Positions 1-6,289 of a stretch of DNA of 6,289 nt are shown piece after piece. The notes beneath the pieces are model-generated. The model ran no database searches. It saw only the letters and a list, made by a program, of their open reading frames with translations, and was not told the DNA's origin. Position 1 is the stretch's first letter; every line of letters starts with the position of its first letter. The DNA is from Rhodospirillales bacterium (GTDB lineage Bacteria > Pseudomonadota > Alphaproteobacteria > Rhodospirillales > Defluviicoccaceae), in contig JAHCKI010000150.1 in NCBI GenBank assembly GCA_026125865.1, positions 1 through 6,289 of the forward strand, read 5' to 3'. Made by a program: the position numbers and the translations under genes.

Positions 1-21
1 TCGTTATAAACATCAATGAGA

Positions 22-67
22 TGGAGCGCGGTGTGATGAGGCGGGTTGCAAGTCGCACCGCGCTCTA
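22..67 (+). other. Strong stem-loop upstream of ribF
   Basis: Bases 22-37 pair with 52-67 without a bulge: 16 pairs, of which three are G-T wobbles (23-66, 34-55, 37-52), around a 14-base loop at 38-51. The core 24-33/56-65 (GAGCGCGGTG against CACCGCGCTC) is a perfect 10-pair G+C-rich inverted repeat. No T-run follows on either strand, so it is not a standard intrinsic terminator. It may be a leader RNA structure of the ribF transcript, a terminator of the upstream gene lacking a U-tract, or an intergenic palindrome. The structure is visible in the sequence; its role is unknown. Confidence 0.6.
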
Positions 68-78
68 AATGCGCTGTC

Positions 79-94
79 GGCCCGTAACCGGGCT
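79..94 (+). other. Small hairpin in the ribF leader
   Basis: GCCCG at 80-84 pairs with CGGGC at 89-93 around the loop TAAC, with a possible extra G-T pair 79-94. It lies between the larger stem-loop and the ribF start. No T-run follows. Short G+C-rich hairpins of this size arise easily by chance in such DNA, so it counts mainly as part of a possibly structured leader. Confidence 0.3.
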
Positions 95-134
95 CGGCGA
101 CGACTGGATTCGTTTGTCGGATTTGGGTTCTTCA

Positions 135-1118
135 ATGCGGCTGTTTCGTCACTACGAGCATTTACCGGAAGAGGTTCGGGGCGCGTCGGTCGCCATCGGC
201 AATTTCGATGGCGTTCACCGTGGCCACCACGCCGTGATCCGCGAGGCCGGGCGGTTCGCGCGGTCGCTCGGCGTGCCGTGGGCGGTGCTGACCCTCGAGC
301 CCCATCCCCGCAGCGTGTTTCAGCCGGACATCATGCCATTTCGCCTGACGCCCTTTCATCTCAAGGCGCGATTGGTGGAGGAACTCGGGATCGACGTCCT
401 TGTCGTCGTCCATTTCGACATGGACTTCGCGCGGCTGCCCCCTCGCGAATTCGTGCAAGGGGTGCTCGTGGACGGATTGGCGGCGCGATCCGTTGTTTGC
501 GGCCACAATTTCGCCTTCGGCCGTGGCCGCGTGGGGACGCCGGATTTGCTGCTTCACCTCGGCGGCGAGTTCGGATTCGATTTCACCTGTGTTCAGGAAG
601 TTCAGGACGAGGACGGCCAACCGTTCTCATCGACCAGGGTGCGCGAAAGTCTAAAACAGGGTGACCCAAGGGATGTCGCCAAGGTTCTCGGCCGGCCGTT
701 CGAGATTGAAGGGCGGGTGATCGAGGGGGACAAGCGCGGCCGTACCATCGGTTTCCCCACTGCGAACATGGAACTGGGCGAGATCGTACGCCCGGCGCTC
801 GGGGTTTACGCCGTGCGGGCCGGTATCGAGAACGGCGCCGATGTTGTTTGGCACGACGCCGTCGCCAATCTCGGCTACCGGCCGACTTTTGGTGGCACCG
901 ATGTCGTTCTGGAGACGCACCTGTTCGATTTTGACGGTGACTTATATGGCAAATACCTGCGCATCGCTTTGATCGAACGGCTGCGCGAGGAGAAGACGTT
1001 TGACGGCATCGAGGGTTTGAAGGCACAAATCGCCGCCGATTGTGTTCACGCCCGCCAGGTGCTTGCGTCCGTGGACGTTCCCGGCGAGACGACGATGCAA
1101 TTGAAGACCGGACAATGA
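135..1118 (+). CDS. ribF: Bifunctional riboflavin kinase / FAD synthetase RibF
   Basis: This cytosolic enzyme of 327 residues phosphorylates riboflavin to FMN and then adenylylates FMN to FAD. The N-terminal FAD synthetase (nucleotidyltransferase) domain, about residues 15-170, shows GNFDGVHRGH at 22-31, CGHNFAFGRGRVGT at 122-135 and SSTRVRESLKQGD at 165-177. The C-terminal riboflavin kinase domain, about 185-310, shows GDKRGRTIGFPTAN at 198-211 (the PTAN motif), GVYAV at 223-227 and ANLGYRPTFGG at 244-254, then E260 in the LETHLFDF stretch, the expected catalytic glutamate. Length is near the usual 310-330. The frame is open back to 69, but the ATG at 135 gives the normal family N-terminus (MRLFRHYEHLP), so I chose it; its ribosome binding site is weak. 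Its end overlaps the ileS start by 4 bases (ATGA), which suggests translational coupling. About 17 residues after the kinase domain look unconserved. Confidence 0.96.
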   Translation: MRLFRHYEHLPEEVRGASVAIGNFDGVHRGHHAVIREAGRFARSLGVPWAVLTLEPHPRSVFQPDIMPFRLTPFHLKARLVEELGIDVLVVVHFDMDFARLPPREFVQGVLVDGLAARSVVCGHNFAFGRGRVGTPDLLLHLGGEFGFDFTCVQEVQDEDGQPFSSTRVRESLKQGDPRDVAKVLGRPFEIEGRVIEGDKRGRTIGFPTANMELGEIVRPALGVYAVRAGIENGADVVWHDAVANLGYRPTFGGTDVVLETHLFDFDGDLYGKYLRIALIERLREEKTFDGIEGLKAQIAADCVHARQVLASVDVPGETTMQLKTGQ

Positions 1119-3970
1119 GCGTGGACTACAAATCGACCGTATTTTTGCCCCGCACCGCTTTCCCGATGAAGGCTGGATTACCGAAACGGGAACCGGAAAT
1201 CCTCGATCGTTGGGAAAAGCTCGACCTGTATCACCGCCAGCGTGACGCGGCGCACGGCCGCGAAAAGTTCATCCTCCACGATGGCCCGCCTTACGCCAAC
1301 GGCCACCTGCACATCGGTCACGCGTTGAACAAGATCCTCAAGGACGTGATCAGCCGGTCGCAGCAGATGCTCGGCAAGGATGCCAACTACGTGCCCGGGT
1401 GGGATTGTCACGGATTGCCGATCGAGTGGAAGATCGAGGAAAAATACCGCGCCAAGGGCAAGAACAAGGACGAAGTGCCGATCGCCCGATTCCGCCGCGA
1501 ATGCAGGGAGTTCGCGAGCAAGTGGATCGATGTCCAGCGCGAGGAATTCAAGCGGCTGGGGGTGATCGGCGATTGGGATCGGCCCTATTCCACCATGTCG
1601 CACGACGCCGAGGCCCAAATCGTCCGCGAACTCGGCAAGTTCCTGATGAACGGCGGTCTGTACAAGGGCTCCAAGCCGGTATTGTGGTCGGTCGTGGAAC
1701 GGACGGCGCTCGCCGATGCCGAGGTCGAGTATCACGACTACCGCTCGACGACCATATTTGTCCGCTTCCCGGTCAAAACCACCGGTGTGTCGGCCTTGGA
1801 TGGGGCGTCGGTGCTCATCTGGACCACGACGCCATGGACGATCCCCGGCAACCGCGCCGTGGCCTATGGCGACGATGTGGACTACGCCGTCGTGCACGTC
1901 ACGGAACTCGGTGAGCCGGCCTTGGCGCGTGTCGGCGAGCGCCTCGTCGTCGCCGAATCGCTGATTTCGCAAGTGGCTGCGGCGGGGGGCTTCACCGGCC
2001 ATGAGGTGGTGGCGCGCCTGAAAGGGCGCGAACTGGCCGGGACCATCTGCCGCCATCCATTGCACGCTCAGGGTTACGATTTCGACGTGCCGATGTTGGC
2101 CGCCGATTTCGTGGACGTGGAGACCGGCTCGGGTTTCGTTCACATCGCGCCGGGTCATGGCGCCGATGACTGGGAACTGGGTGTCAAGAACGGCGTTCCC
2201 GTGCCCGATACCGTCGGCCCGGACGGCGCGTTCTTCGATTCCGTTCCCTTGTTCGCCGGGTGCTGGGTGTTGACCGAAGACGGCAAGACCGGCAATGCCA
2301 ACGGCGCGGTGGTGGAGGCGCTGCGGGAAGCCGGCGCGTTGCTGGCGACGTGTCCGCTGGTCCATAGCTACCCACATTCCTGGCGATCGAAGGCACCGCT
2401 GATTTTCCGCAACACGCCGCAATGGTTCATCAGCATGGAGACCAACCAATTGCGCGCGGCGGCGCTGACGGCCATCGACAACACCCGATTCGTTCCTGCC
2501 TCCGGTCAGAAACGGTTGCGGGGCATGATCGAGACACGGCCCGATTGGTGTGTGTCCCGGCAACGGGCCTGGGGCGTGCCCATCACCGTATTCGTCAACA
2601 AATCGACGGGCGAACCCTTGCGGGATGAGAGCGTCTTTCAGCGCGTGGTCGATGCGGTGGAAGCGGAGGGCGCCGACGCGTGGTTCACGTCACCGCCGGA
2701 AAGGTTCCTCGCCCCCGATTACGATCCGGCCGACTTCGATCAAGTGACCGATATCATCGAGGTCTGGTTCGATTCCGGATCGACCCACGCATTCGTTTTG
2801 GAGACCCGTGACGACCTGCAGTGGCCGGCGTCCCTTTATTTGGAGGGGTCGGATCAGCATCGCGGCTGGTTCCACTCGTCGCTGCTGGAATCCTGTGGTA
2901 CCCGCGGCCGGGCGCCCTACGACGCCGTCCTCACCCATGGCTTCGTGATGGCCGAGGACGGTCAGAAGATGTCCAAGTCCTTGGGTAACATCGTGTCGCC
3001 CCAGGATGTGATGAAGGCGCATGGCGCCGACATCTTGCGGTTGTGGGTGGTCGGTTCCGATTACTCAGAGGATCTGCGCATCGGACCGGAAATCCTCAAA
3101 CAGCACGCCGACATTTACCGCCGGCTACGCAACACGTTGCGCTTCCTACTCGGCAATCTGAACGGCTTCGACTCCCGCGAGCGCGTTTCCAATGACCAGA
3201 TGCCGGAACTGGAGCGCTGGGTCCTGCATCGCGTGTGGGAGCTGGACCGGCATCTTCGGGGTGCTTGTGACCGCTTGGAGTTCCATGCGTTGTTCGCCGA
3301 GCTGCACAATTTCTGCGCCGTCGATCTGTCGGCGTTCTATTTCGATGTGCGCAAGGACAGCCTCTATTGCGATGAAATGATGTCACCGCGTCGGCGCGCC
3401 GTGCGGACGGTGCTCGACATCTTGTTTGATCACCTGACCGCGTGGCTGGCGCCGTTCATCTGCTTCACCGCCGAGGAGGCATGGCTTTTCCGCCACCCCG
3501 GCGACGACGAAAGCGTGCACTTGCGGCTTTTCCCGAACGTGCCCGATGATTGGCGCGACGATGCCCTGGCGGACAATTGGGAACGGCTGCGCGACGTTCG
3601 GCGCGTGGTGACGGGGGCGCTTGAGCGCAAACGTGCCGACAAGACCATCGGTTCCAGCCTGCAAGCGGCGCCGATTGCATATGTGGACGAGAGATGGACC
3701 GGCGTGCTGTCCGCAATCAGCTTGGCCGATCTTGCCGATGTCTGCATCACCTCCGCCATCGATGTCCAACCCCTGGATGCAACGGGTGCCGCCGACCTGT
3801 TCTCCCTTTCCGAGGTGCCCGGCGTGGCCGTGCAGTTCACCACGGCGACCGGCGAGAAATGCGAGCGGTGTTGGAAGGTTTTGGACGACGTGGGCGACAG
3901 CCCCACGCATCCCGGCGTATGTCGGCGTTGCGCCGACGCGGTCGACCGACACTTGGCCGCAGCCGAATAG
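1115..3970 (+). CDS. ileS: Isoleucyl-tRNA synthetase IleS
   Basis: This class Ia synthetase of 951 residues charges tRNA-Ile with isoleucine in the cytosol and edits away mischarged valine. Visible in order are: the ATP-binding HIGH motif at 66-69; the CP1 editing domain with the threonine-rich WTTTPWTIPGN at 236-246 and GSGFVHIAPGHGADDW at 338-353 (D351 is the likely editing aspartate); SRQRAWGVP at 481-489; WFDSGST at 551-557; GSDQHRGWF at 578-586; an intact KMSKS loop at 618-622; an anticodon-binding helical domain; and a C-terminal zinc finger with C916, C919, C936 and C939 (CX2C-X16-CX2C). The finger marks it as the ordinary bacterial type. The ATG at 1115 was chosen over in-frame codons further up because it begins the family N-terminus and makes the ATGA overlap with ribF. 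No strong ribosome binding site precedes it, consistent with coupling to ribF. No key residue appears to be missing. Confidence 0.98.
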   Translation: MSVDYKSTVFLPRTAFPMKAGLPKREPEILDRWEKLDLYHRQRDAAHGREKFILHDGPPYANGHLHIGHALNKILKDVISRSQQMLGKDANYVPGWDCHGLPIEWKIEEKYRAKGKNKDEVPIARFRRECREFASKWIDVQREEFKRLGVIGDWDRPYSTMSHDAEAQIVRELGKFLMNGGLYKGSKPVLWSVVERTALADAEVEYHDYRSTTIFVRFPVKTTGVSALDGASVLIWTTTPWTIPGNRAVAYGDDVDYAVVHVTELGEPALARVGERLVVAESLISQVAAAGGFTGHEVVARLKGRELAGTICRHPLHAQGYDFDVPMLAADFVDVETGSGFVHIAPGHGADDWELGVKNGVPVPDTVGPDGAFFDSVPLFAGCWVLTEDGKTGNANGAVVEALREAGALLATCPLVHSYPHSWRSKAPLIFRNTPQWFISMETNQLRAAALTAIDNTRFVPASGQKRLRGMIETRPDWCVSRQRAWGVPITVFVNKSTGEPLRDESVFQRVVDAVEAEGADAWFTSPPERFLAPDYDPADFDQVTDIIEVWFDSGSTHAFVLETRDDLQWPASLYLEGSDQHRGWFHSSLLESCGTRGRAPYDAVLTHGFVMAEDGQKMSKSLGNIVSPQDVMKAHGADILRLWVVGSDYSEDLRIGPEILKQHADIYRRLRNTLRFLLGNLNGFDSRERVSNDQMPELERWVLHRVWELDRHLRGACDRLEFHALFAELHNFCAVDLSAFYFDVRKDSLYCDEMMSPRRRAVRTVLDILFDHLTAWLAPFICFTAEEAWLFRHPGDDESVHLRLFPNVPDDWRDDALADNWERLRDVRRVVTGALERKRADKTIGSSLQAAPIAYVDERWTGVLSAISLADLADVCITSAIDVQPLDATGAADLFSLSEVPGVAVQFTTATGEKCERCWKVLDDVGDSPTHPGVCRRCADAVDRHLAAAE

Positions 3971-3989
3971 GGCCGGACGAAACGTCGCC

Positions 3990-4499
3990 ATGAGGGTGCC
4001 GCCGTCGTTCCTGATCGGGCTTGCCGTTGCGCTGGTTGTCGTCGTGCTCGATCAGGCGAGCAAGTGGTGGATCGTCGAGGAGGTCATGCAGCCCCCTCGA
4101 CACCTGGAGGTGACGTCGTACTTCAACCTGGTCATGGGTTGGAACCGCGGCGTCAGCTTTGGTCTGTTCAACACAGTTTCACCATTGAATGCCTGGGTAT
4201 TGACCGGGGCCGCCGTCGCTATCGTTGCGGTACTGTTGGTTTGGCTCTATCGCACAAACCGATTGTTTTTTGCCGTCGCAATCGGATTCGTCGTCGGTGG
4301 CGCCATCGGCAATGTCATCGACCGAGTGCGTTACGGGGCTGTCGCCGATTTTCTGCAGTTGCACCTCGAGGCATTCGGCTGTCCGCTGGGGCGTTCCTAT
4401 TGTTATTGGCCGGCATTCAACCTCGCTGATACGATGATCACAATCGGTGCGTTCATGATCGTTCTCGATACCCTGTTCACGCGACCACGAAACGGTTAA
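3990..4499 (+). CDS. lspA: Lipoprotein signal peptidase LspA (signal peptidase II)
   Basis: This inner-membrane aspartyl protease of 169 residues cleaves signal peptides from prolipoproteins after lipid is attached to the +1 cysteine. Four hydrophobic segments are visible, at about 6-27, 66-87, 91-110 and 141-162. Family motifs are LDQASK at 20-25, WNRGVSFGLF at 51-60, GGAIGNVIDRVRYGAVADF at 103-121 with catalytic D120, and PAFNLADT at 141-148 with catalytic D147. The two aspartates are 27 residues apart, against about 19 in the E. coli and Pseudomonas enzymes as I recall them. The extra stretch contains C131 and C138, bracketing CPLGRSYC in the periplasmic loop. The gene starts 19 bases after ileS with only a weak GGA upstream, so it is probably co-transcribed and perhaps reached by ribosomes leaving ileS. 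The next gene encodes a likely substrate. Confidence 0.96.
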   Translation: MRVPPSFLIGLAVALVVVVLDQASKWWIVEEVMQPPRHLEVTSYFNLVMGWNRGVSFGLFNTVSPLNAWVLTGAAVAIVAVLLVWLYRTNRLFFAVAIGFVVGGAIGNVIDRVRYGAVADFLQLHLEAFGCPLGRSYCYWPAFNLADTMITIGAFMIVLDTLFTRPRNG

Positions 4500-4539
4500 T
4501 CTCGTGGCGTCAATGGAAGTGCGAATGGGCATTGACCGC

Positions 4540-4544
4540 GGGAG
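4540..4544 (+). promoter_or_regulatory. Ribosome binding site of the BamF-like gene
   Basis: GGGAG lies 7 bases before the ATG at 4552 and 4 bases before the adjacent ATG at 4549. The spacing favours 4552. A weaker GGAAG at 4515-4519 sits 5 bases before another in-frame ATG at 4525, which would add nine residues ahead of the signal peptide. Confidence 0.55.
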
Positions 4545-4551
4545 TTCAATG

Positions 4552-5127
4552 ATGAAGCGAATTGTAGCGATTGTTGTGATGGGGGGTGTTGCGGTAGGCG
4601 TGGGTGCGTGCAGCGGTTCCCAGGAGATGCTGGGCCTCGGTAAGCGGTCACCCGATGAGTTCGCGGTCTACTCGCGCGCGCCCTTGAGCCTGCCACCAAG
4701 TTATTCGTTGCGTCCGCCGACCCCCGGCGCCGCGCGTCCCGACAACGTCATGCCAACTGATTCGGCCCGGCAGGCGATGTTGGGCGGTCGCTCGTCGACA
4801 CCAGGGTACGGTGCTCCGAGCGCAACGGTGGTCGGGGCATCGACCGGTACCTCCGCGGTTTTAGGCAAGACAGGCGCACTTGAAGCGGAACCCGGTATTC
4901 GCGCCCTCGTCAACGAGGAAACCAGCATCCTCGCCGAGGAGGATCAGAGCTTTACCGAGCGTCTCATGTTCTGGAGTACGACGACGGAGTACGGCACCGT
5001 CGTCAATCCGCTCGAAGAGAGGCAGCGCATCAGCGAGAACCAAGCGTTGGGCAAACCGGTGACGACCGGAACCACACCTGTCATTGAGCGCAAGAAGCGG
5101 GCGTTGCTTGAAGGGATCTTCAGGTAA
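4552..5127 (+). CDS. DUF3035 / BamF-like outer-membrane lipoprotein
   Basis: This is a predicted lipoprotein of 191 residues. The N-terminus has a short basic start (MKR), a hydrophobic stretch at about 4-18 and a lipobox VGAC with the lipidated cysteine at C20. S21 follows, which is compatible with outer-membrane sorting. The mature protein opens with SPDEFAVYSRAPLSLPP (33-49) and SLRPPTPGAARP (52-63), the signature I associate with DUF3035, assigned to BamF, an alphaproteobacterial subunit of the BAM complex that inserts beta-barrel proteins. A Gly/Ser/Ala-rich, probably disordered middle (about 64-110) leads to a conserved tail with ERQRISENQALGKPVTTGTTP (about 156-176) and a basic end (RKKRALLEGIFR). 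The family assignment is from memory of its motifs and the BAM role is inference from the family. The gene begins 52 bases after lspA, whose product should cleave its signal peptide. The start could equally be 4549 or 4525; both keep the lipobox. Confidence 0.82.
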   Translation: MKRIVAIVVMGGVAVGVGACSGSQEMLGLGKRSPDEFAVYSRAPLSLPPSYSLRPPTPGAARPDNVMPTDSARQAMLGGRSSTPGYGAPSATVVGASTGTSAVLGKTGALEAEPGIRALVNEETSILAEEDQSFTERLMFWSTTTEYGTVVNPLEERQRISENQALGKPVTTGTTPVIERKKRALLEGIFR

Positions 5128-5290
5128 CGCCAGACGCGATCACAACAGATCGATATTTCCGCTTGCTGAATTCTTTGTGAGCCCCGGTTGCGAACATCAC
5201 CGAGGAGGCACATCTCATACATCTAATGGTGGCGACGCCGCGACTGGTGTATCCTTAACGCGATGCAATTGACGGGATTGGTGATTGCTG
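5128..5290 (+). other. Gap between the lipoprotein and M16 genes
   Basis: This is the longest internal non-coding stretch. It contains a short inverted repeat (CGATC at 5137-5141 against GATCG at 5148-5152), an imperfect hairpin (CCCCGGT around 5182-5188 against ACCGAGG around 5199-5205, one mismatch), a consensus AGGAGG at 5203-5208 with no properly spaced start codon, and a TATCCT at 5250-5255 that could be a weak -10 element but has no good -35 partner. I see no convincing intrinsic terminator, so read-through from the lipoprotein gene into the M16 gene is possible. Confidence 0.4.
5280..5285 (+). promoter_or_regulatory. Ribosome binding site of the M16 protease gene
   Basis: GGTGAT can pair with the 3' end of 16S rRNA (it matches the later half of the full AGGAGGTGAT complement) and lies 5 bases before the ATG at 5291. 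The frame is closed by a TGA at 5282-5284, so only TTG 5285, ATG 5291 and ATG 5297 are available as nearby starts, which supports 5291. Confidence 0.5.
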
Positions 5291-6289
5291 ATGCCGATGT
5301 TTCTACGAGTGCGACACGTTACGAGGCGTGTCCTGATTGGCTTCGTGGCCTGTCTCCTGATGATGGCGTATTCCGTGGCCGGGGCGGACGCCGCCGTTTT
5401 CAACCCGGAAACCTTCACCCTCGCCAATGGCATGCAGGTTGTCGTGGCGCCGAACCATCGTGCGCCCGTCGTCACGCACATGGTCTGGTATCGCGTCGGC
5501 TCTTCCGACGAACCGCAGGGGCACTCGGGCATTGCCCACTTCCTGGAACACCTCATGTTCAAGGGCACGAAAAAAACACCGACAGGGGAGTTCTCGCGGA
5601 TCGTCGCTCGCCATGGCGGGCGCGAAAATGCGTTTACGTCTCTCGACTATACCGCGTACTTCCAGACCATCGCCAAGGACCGCCTCGAGGAAATGATGAC
5701 CCTGGAAGCGGACCGCATGCGCAATCTCACTCTGTCGGAGGAGCAGGTCGCGACGGAACGGAACGTCATTTTGGAAGAGCGCCGGCAACGGGTGGAGAAT
5801 GAACCGGCGGCGCTCCTCGATGAGCAAGTGGACGCAGCCCTGTTCATGAATCACCCCTACCGCCGTCCCGTCATCGGTTGGGAGCATGAGATCGAAGAGC
5901 TGAACCGGGAGACGGTCCTCGCCTTTTATCGACGATGGTACAACCCCGCCAACGCCATACTGATTGTCGGAGGCGACATCACCGCCGCCGAATTGCGGCC
6001 CTTGGCGGAAAAGACCTATGGCGCCATTCCCAAGGAGGAGGCGGAGAACGGGCGGGAGCTCTTGACGGAACCGCCGCACCAGGCCGCGCGGCGGTTGAGC
6101 ATGAGCGATTCCCGCGTGGGGCAACCGGTGTGGCAGCGGCTTTACCTTGCGCCAAGCTACTTGGCGGGCGAAACCGAGCACGCCTATCCCCTGCAAGTCT
6201 TGTCCTATATTCTCGGTGAAAACGCCACCAGCCGGCTTTATCAGCGGCTCGTTGTTGACGAGAAGATCGCGGTGTCGGCGGGAGCGGGA
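5291..6289 (+). CDS. M16 family zinc metalloprotease, exported (3' end cut off)
   Basis: The reading frame is open to the window edge, giving the first 333 residues; family members of this type usually have about 450, so roughly a quarter is missing. The N-terminus is a signal peptide: arginines at 6, 8, 12 and 13, a hydrophobic core at about 14-29 and a likely cleavage after ADA (32-34), which places the enzyme in the periplasm or envelope. The M16 active site is intact: the inverted zinc motif HFLEH at 83-87 (ligands H83 and H87, catalytic base E86) and the third ligand E163 in ERNVILEE, 76 residues after H87 as in pitrilysin and mitochondrial processing peptidase. Other family features are GHSGIAH at 77-83, ENAFTSLDYTAYF at 112-124, and the start of the C-terminal M16 domain from about 200 (RRWYNPANAILIVGGDI, 214-230). 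Substrate unknown. Relatives are often followed by a second M16 gene lacking HXXEH; that would lie beyond the window. Confidence 0.93.
   Translation, partial: MPMFLRVRHVTRRVLIGFVACLLMMAYSVAGADAAVFNPETFTLANGMQVVVAPNHRAPVVTHMVWYRVGSSDEPQGHSGIAHFLEHLMFKGTKKTPTGEFSRIVARHGGRENAFTSLDYTAYFQTIAKDRLEEMMTLEADRMRNLTLSEEQVATERNVILEERRQRVENEPAALLDEQVDAALFMNHPYRRPVIGWEHEIEELNRETVLAFYRRWYNPANAILIVGGDITAAELRPLAEKTYGAIPKEEAENGRELLTEPPHQAARRLSMSDSRVGQPVWQRLYLAPSYLAGETEHAYPLQVLSYILGENATSRLYQRLVVDEKIAVSAGAG

Noticed and set aside
5..10. TATAAA resembling a -10 promoter element
   Set aside because: The matching -35 region would lie outside the window, and a six-base A/T match alone is too weak to call a promoter.
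3..68. Open stretch ending in TAA at 66-68, possibly the tail of an upstream gene
   Set aside because: Only 21 codons are visible, most of them lie within the perfect stem-loop, and the residues match no family I know. It could be a gene tail, but the sequence does not support a call.
69..134. N-terminal extension of RibF from the ATG at 69
   Set aside because: The added 22 residues do not resemble the RibF family N-terminus, while the ATG at 135 starts exactly where the family normally begins.
1178..2563. A 461-codon open frame on the minus strand inside ileS
   Set aside because: It lies wholly opposite ileS, which has every expected motif. The frame is a by-product of high G+C codon usage, and its translation shows no recognisable domain.
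5137..5159. Short inverted repeat followed by ATATTT as a terminator after the lipoprotein gene
   Set aside because: The stem is only 5 pairs with modest G+C and there is no real T-run, so it does not meet the pattern of an intrinsic terminator.
5263..5802. A 179-codon + strand frame overlapping the start of the M16 gene
   Set aside because: It is out of frame with the M16 coding sequence and its translation is arginine/glycine-rich without motifs, which is typical of a shifted frame in G+C-rich coding DNA.
5303..6196. A 297-codon open frame on the minus strand opposite the M16 gene
   Set aside because: The + strand frame carries a signal peptide, HFLEH and the third zinc ligand at the right spacing. 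The reverse frame shows no family features.

Overview
The window looks like chromosomal DNA from an alphaproteobacterium, probably of Rhodospirillales type. The evidence is the high G+C content, the alphaproteobacterial style of the proteins, and a DUF3035/BamF-type lipoprotein gene, a family known mainly from Alphaproteobacteria. All five genes are on the + strand and closely spaced. I see no mobile element, CRISPR array, tRNA, rRNA or sign of recent transfer.

Layout: positions 1-134 hold no recognisable gene but contain a strong 16-pair stem-loop and a second small hairpin just before the first gene. Then come ribF (FMN/FAD synthesis, 135-1118), ileS (isoleucyl-tRNA synthetase, 1115-3970, overlapping ribF by 4 bases in an ATGA junction), lspA (lipoprotein signal peptidase, 3990-4499), a DUF3035/BamF-like outer-membrane lipoprotein gene (4552-5127) and, after a 163-base gap, the 5' part of an M16 zinc metalloprotease gene (5291 to the window end, cut off).

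How the genes fit together: ribF-ileS-lspA is a widely conserved proteobacterial gene order and is probably one transcript. In E. coli lspA is followed by fkpB and ispH. Here it is followed by a lipoprotein that LspA itself should process and that probably belongs to the outer-membrane protein assembly (BAM) machinery, and then by an exported M16 protease. The right half is therefore an envelope-biogenesis group attached to a housekeeping operon. The M16 gene has its own ribosome binding site and a long enough leader that it might have its own promoter.

This is essentially a conserved housekeeping region. I found no convincing undescribed system. The points most worth a second look are the stem-loop leader before ribF, a cysteine-bounded insertion between the two catalytic aspartates of LspA, and an orphan AGGAGG site in the gap before the M16 gene.
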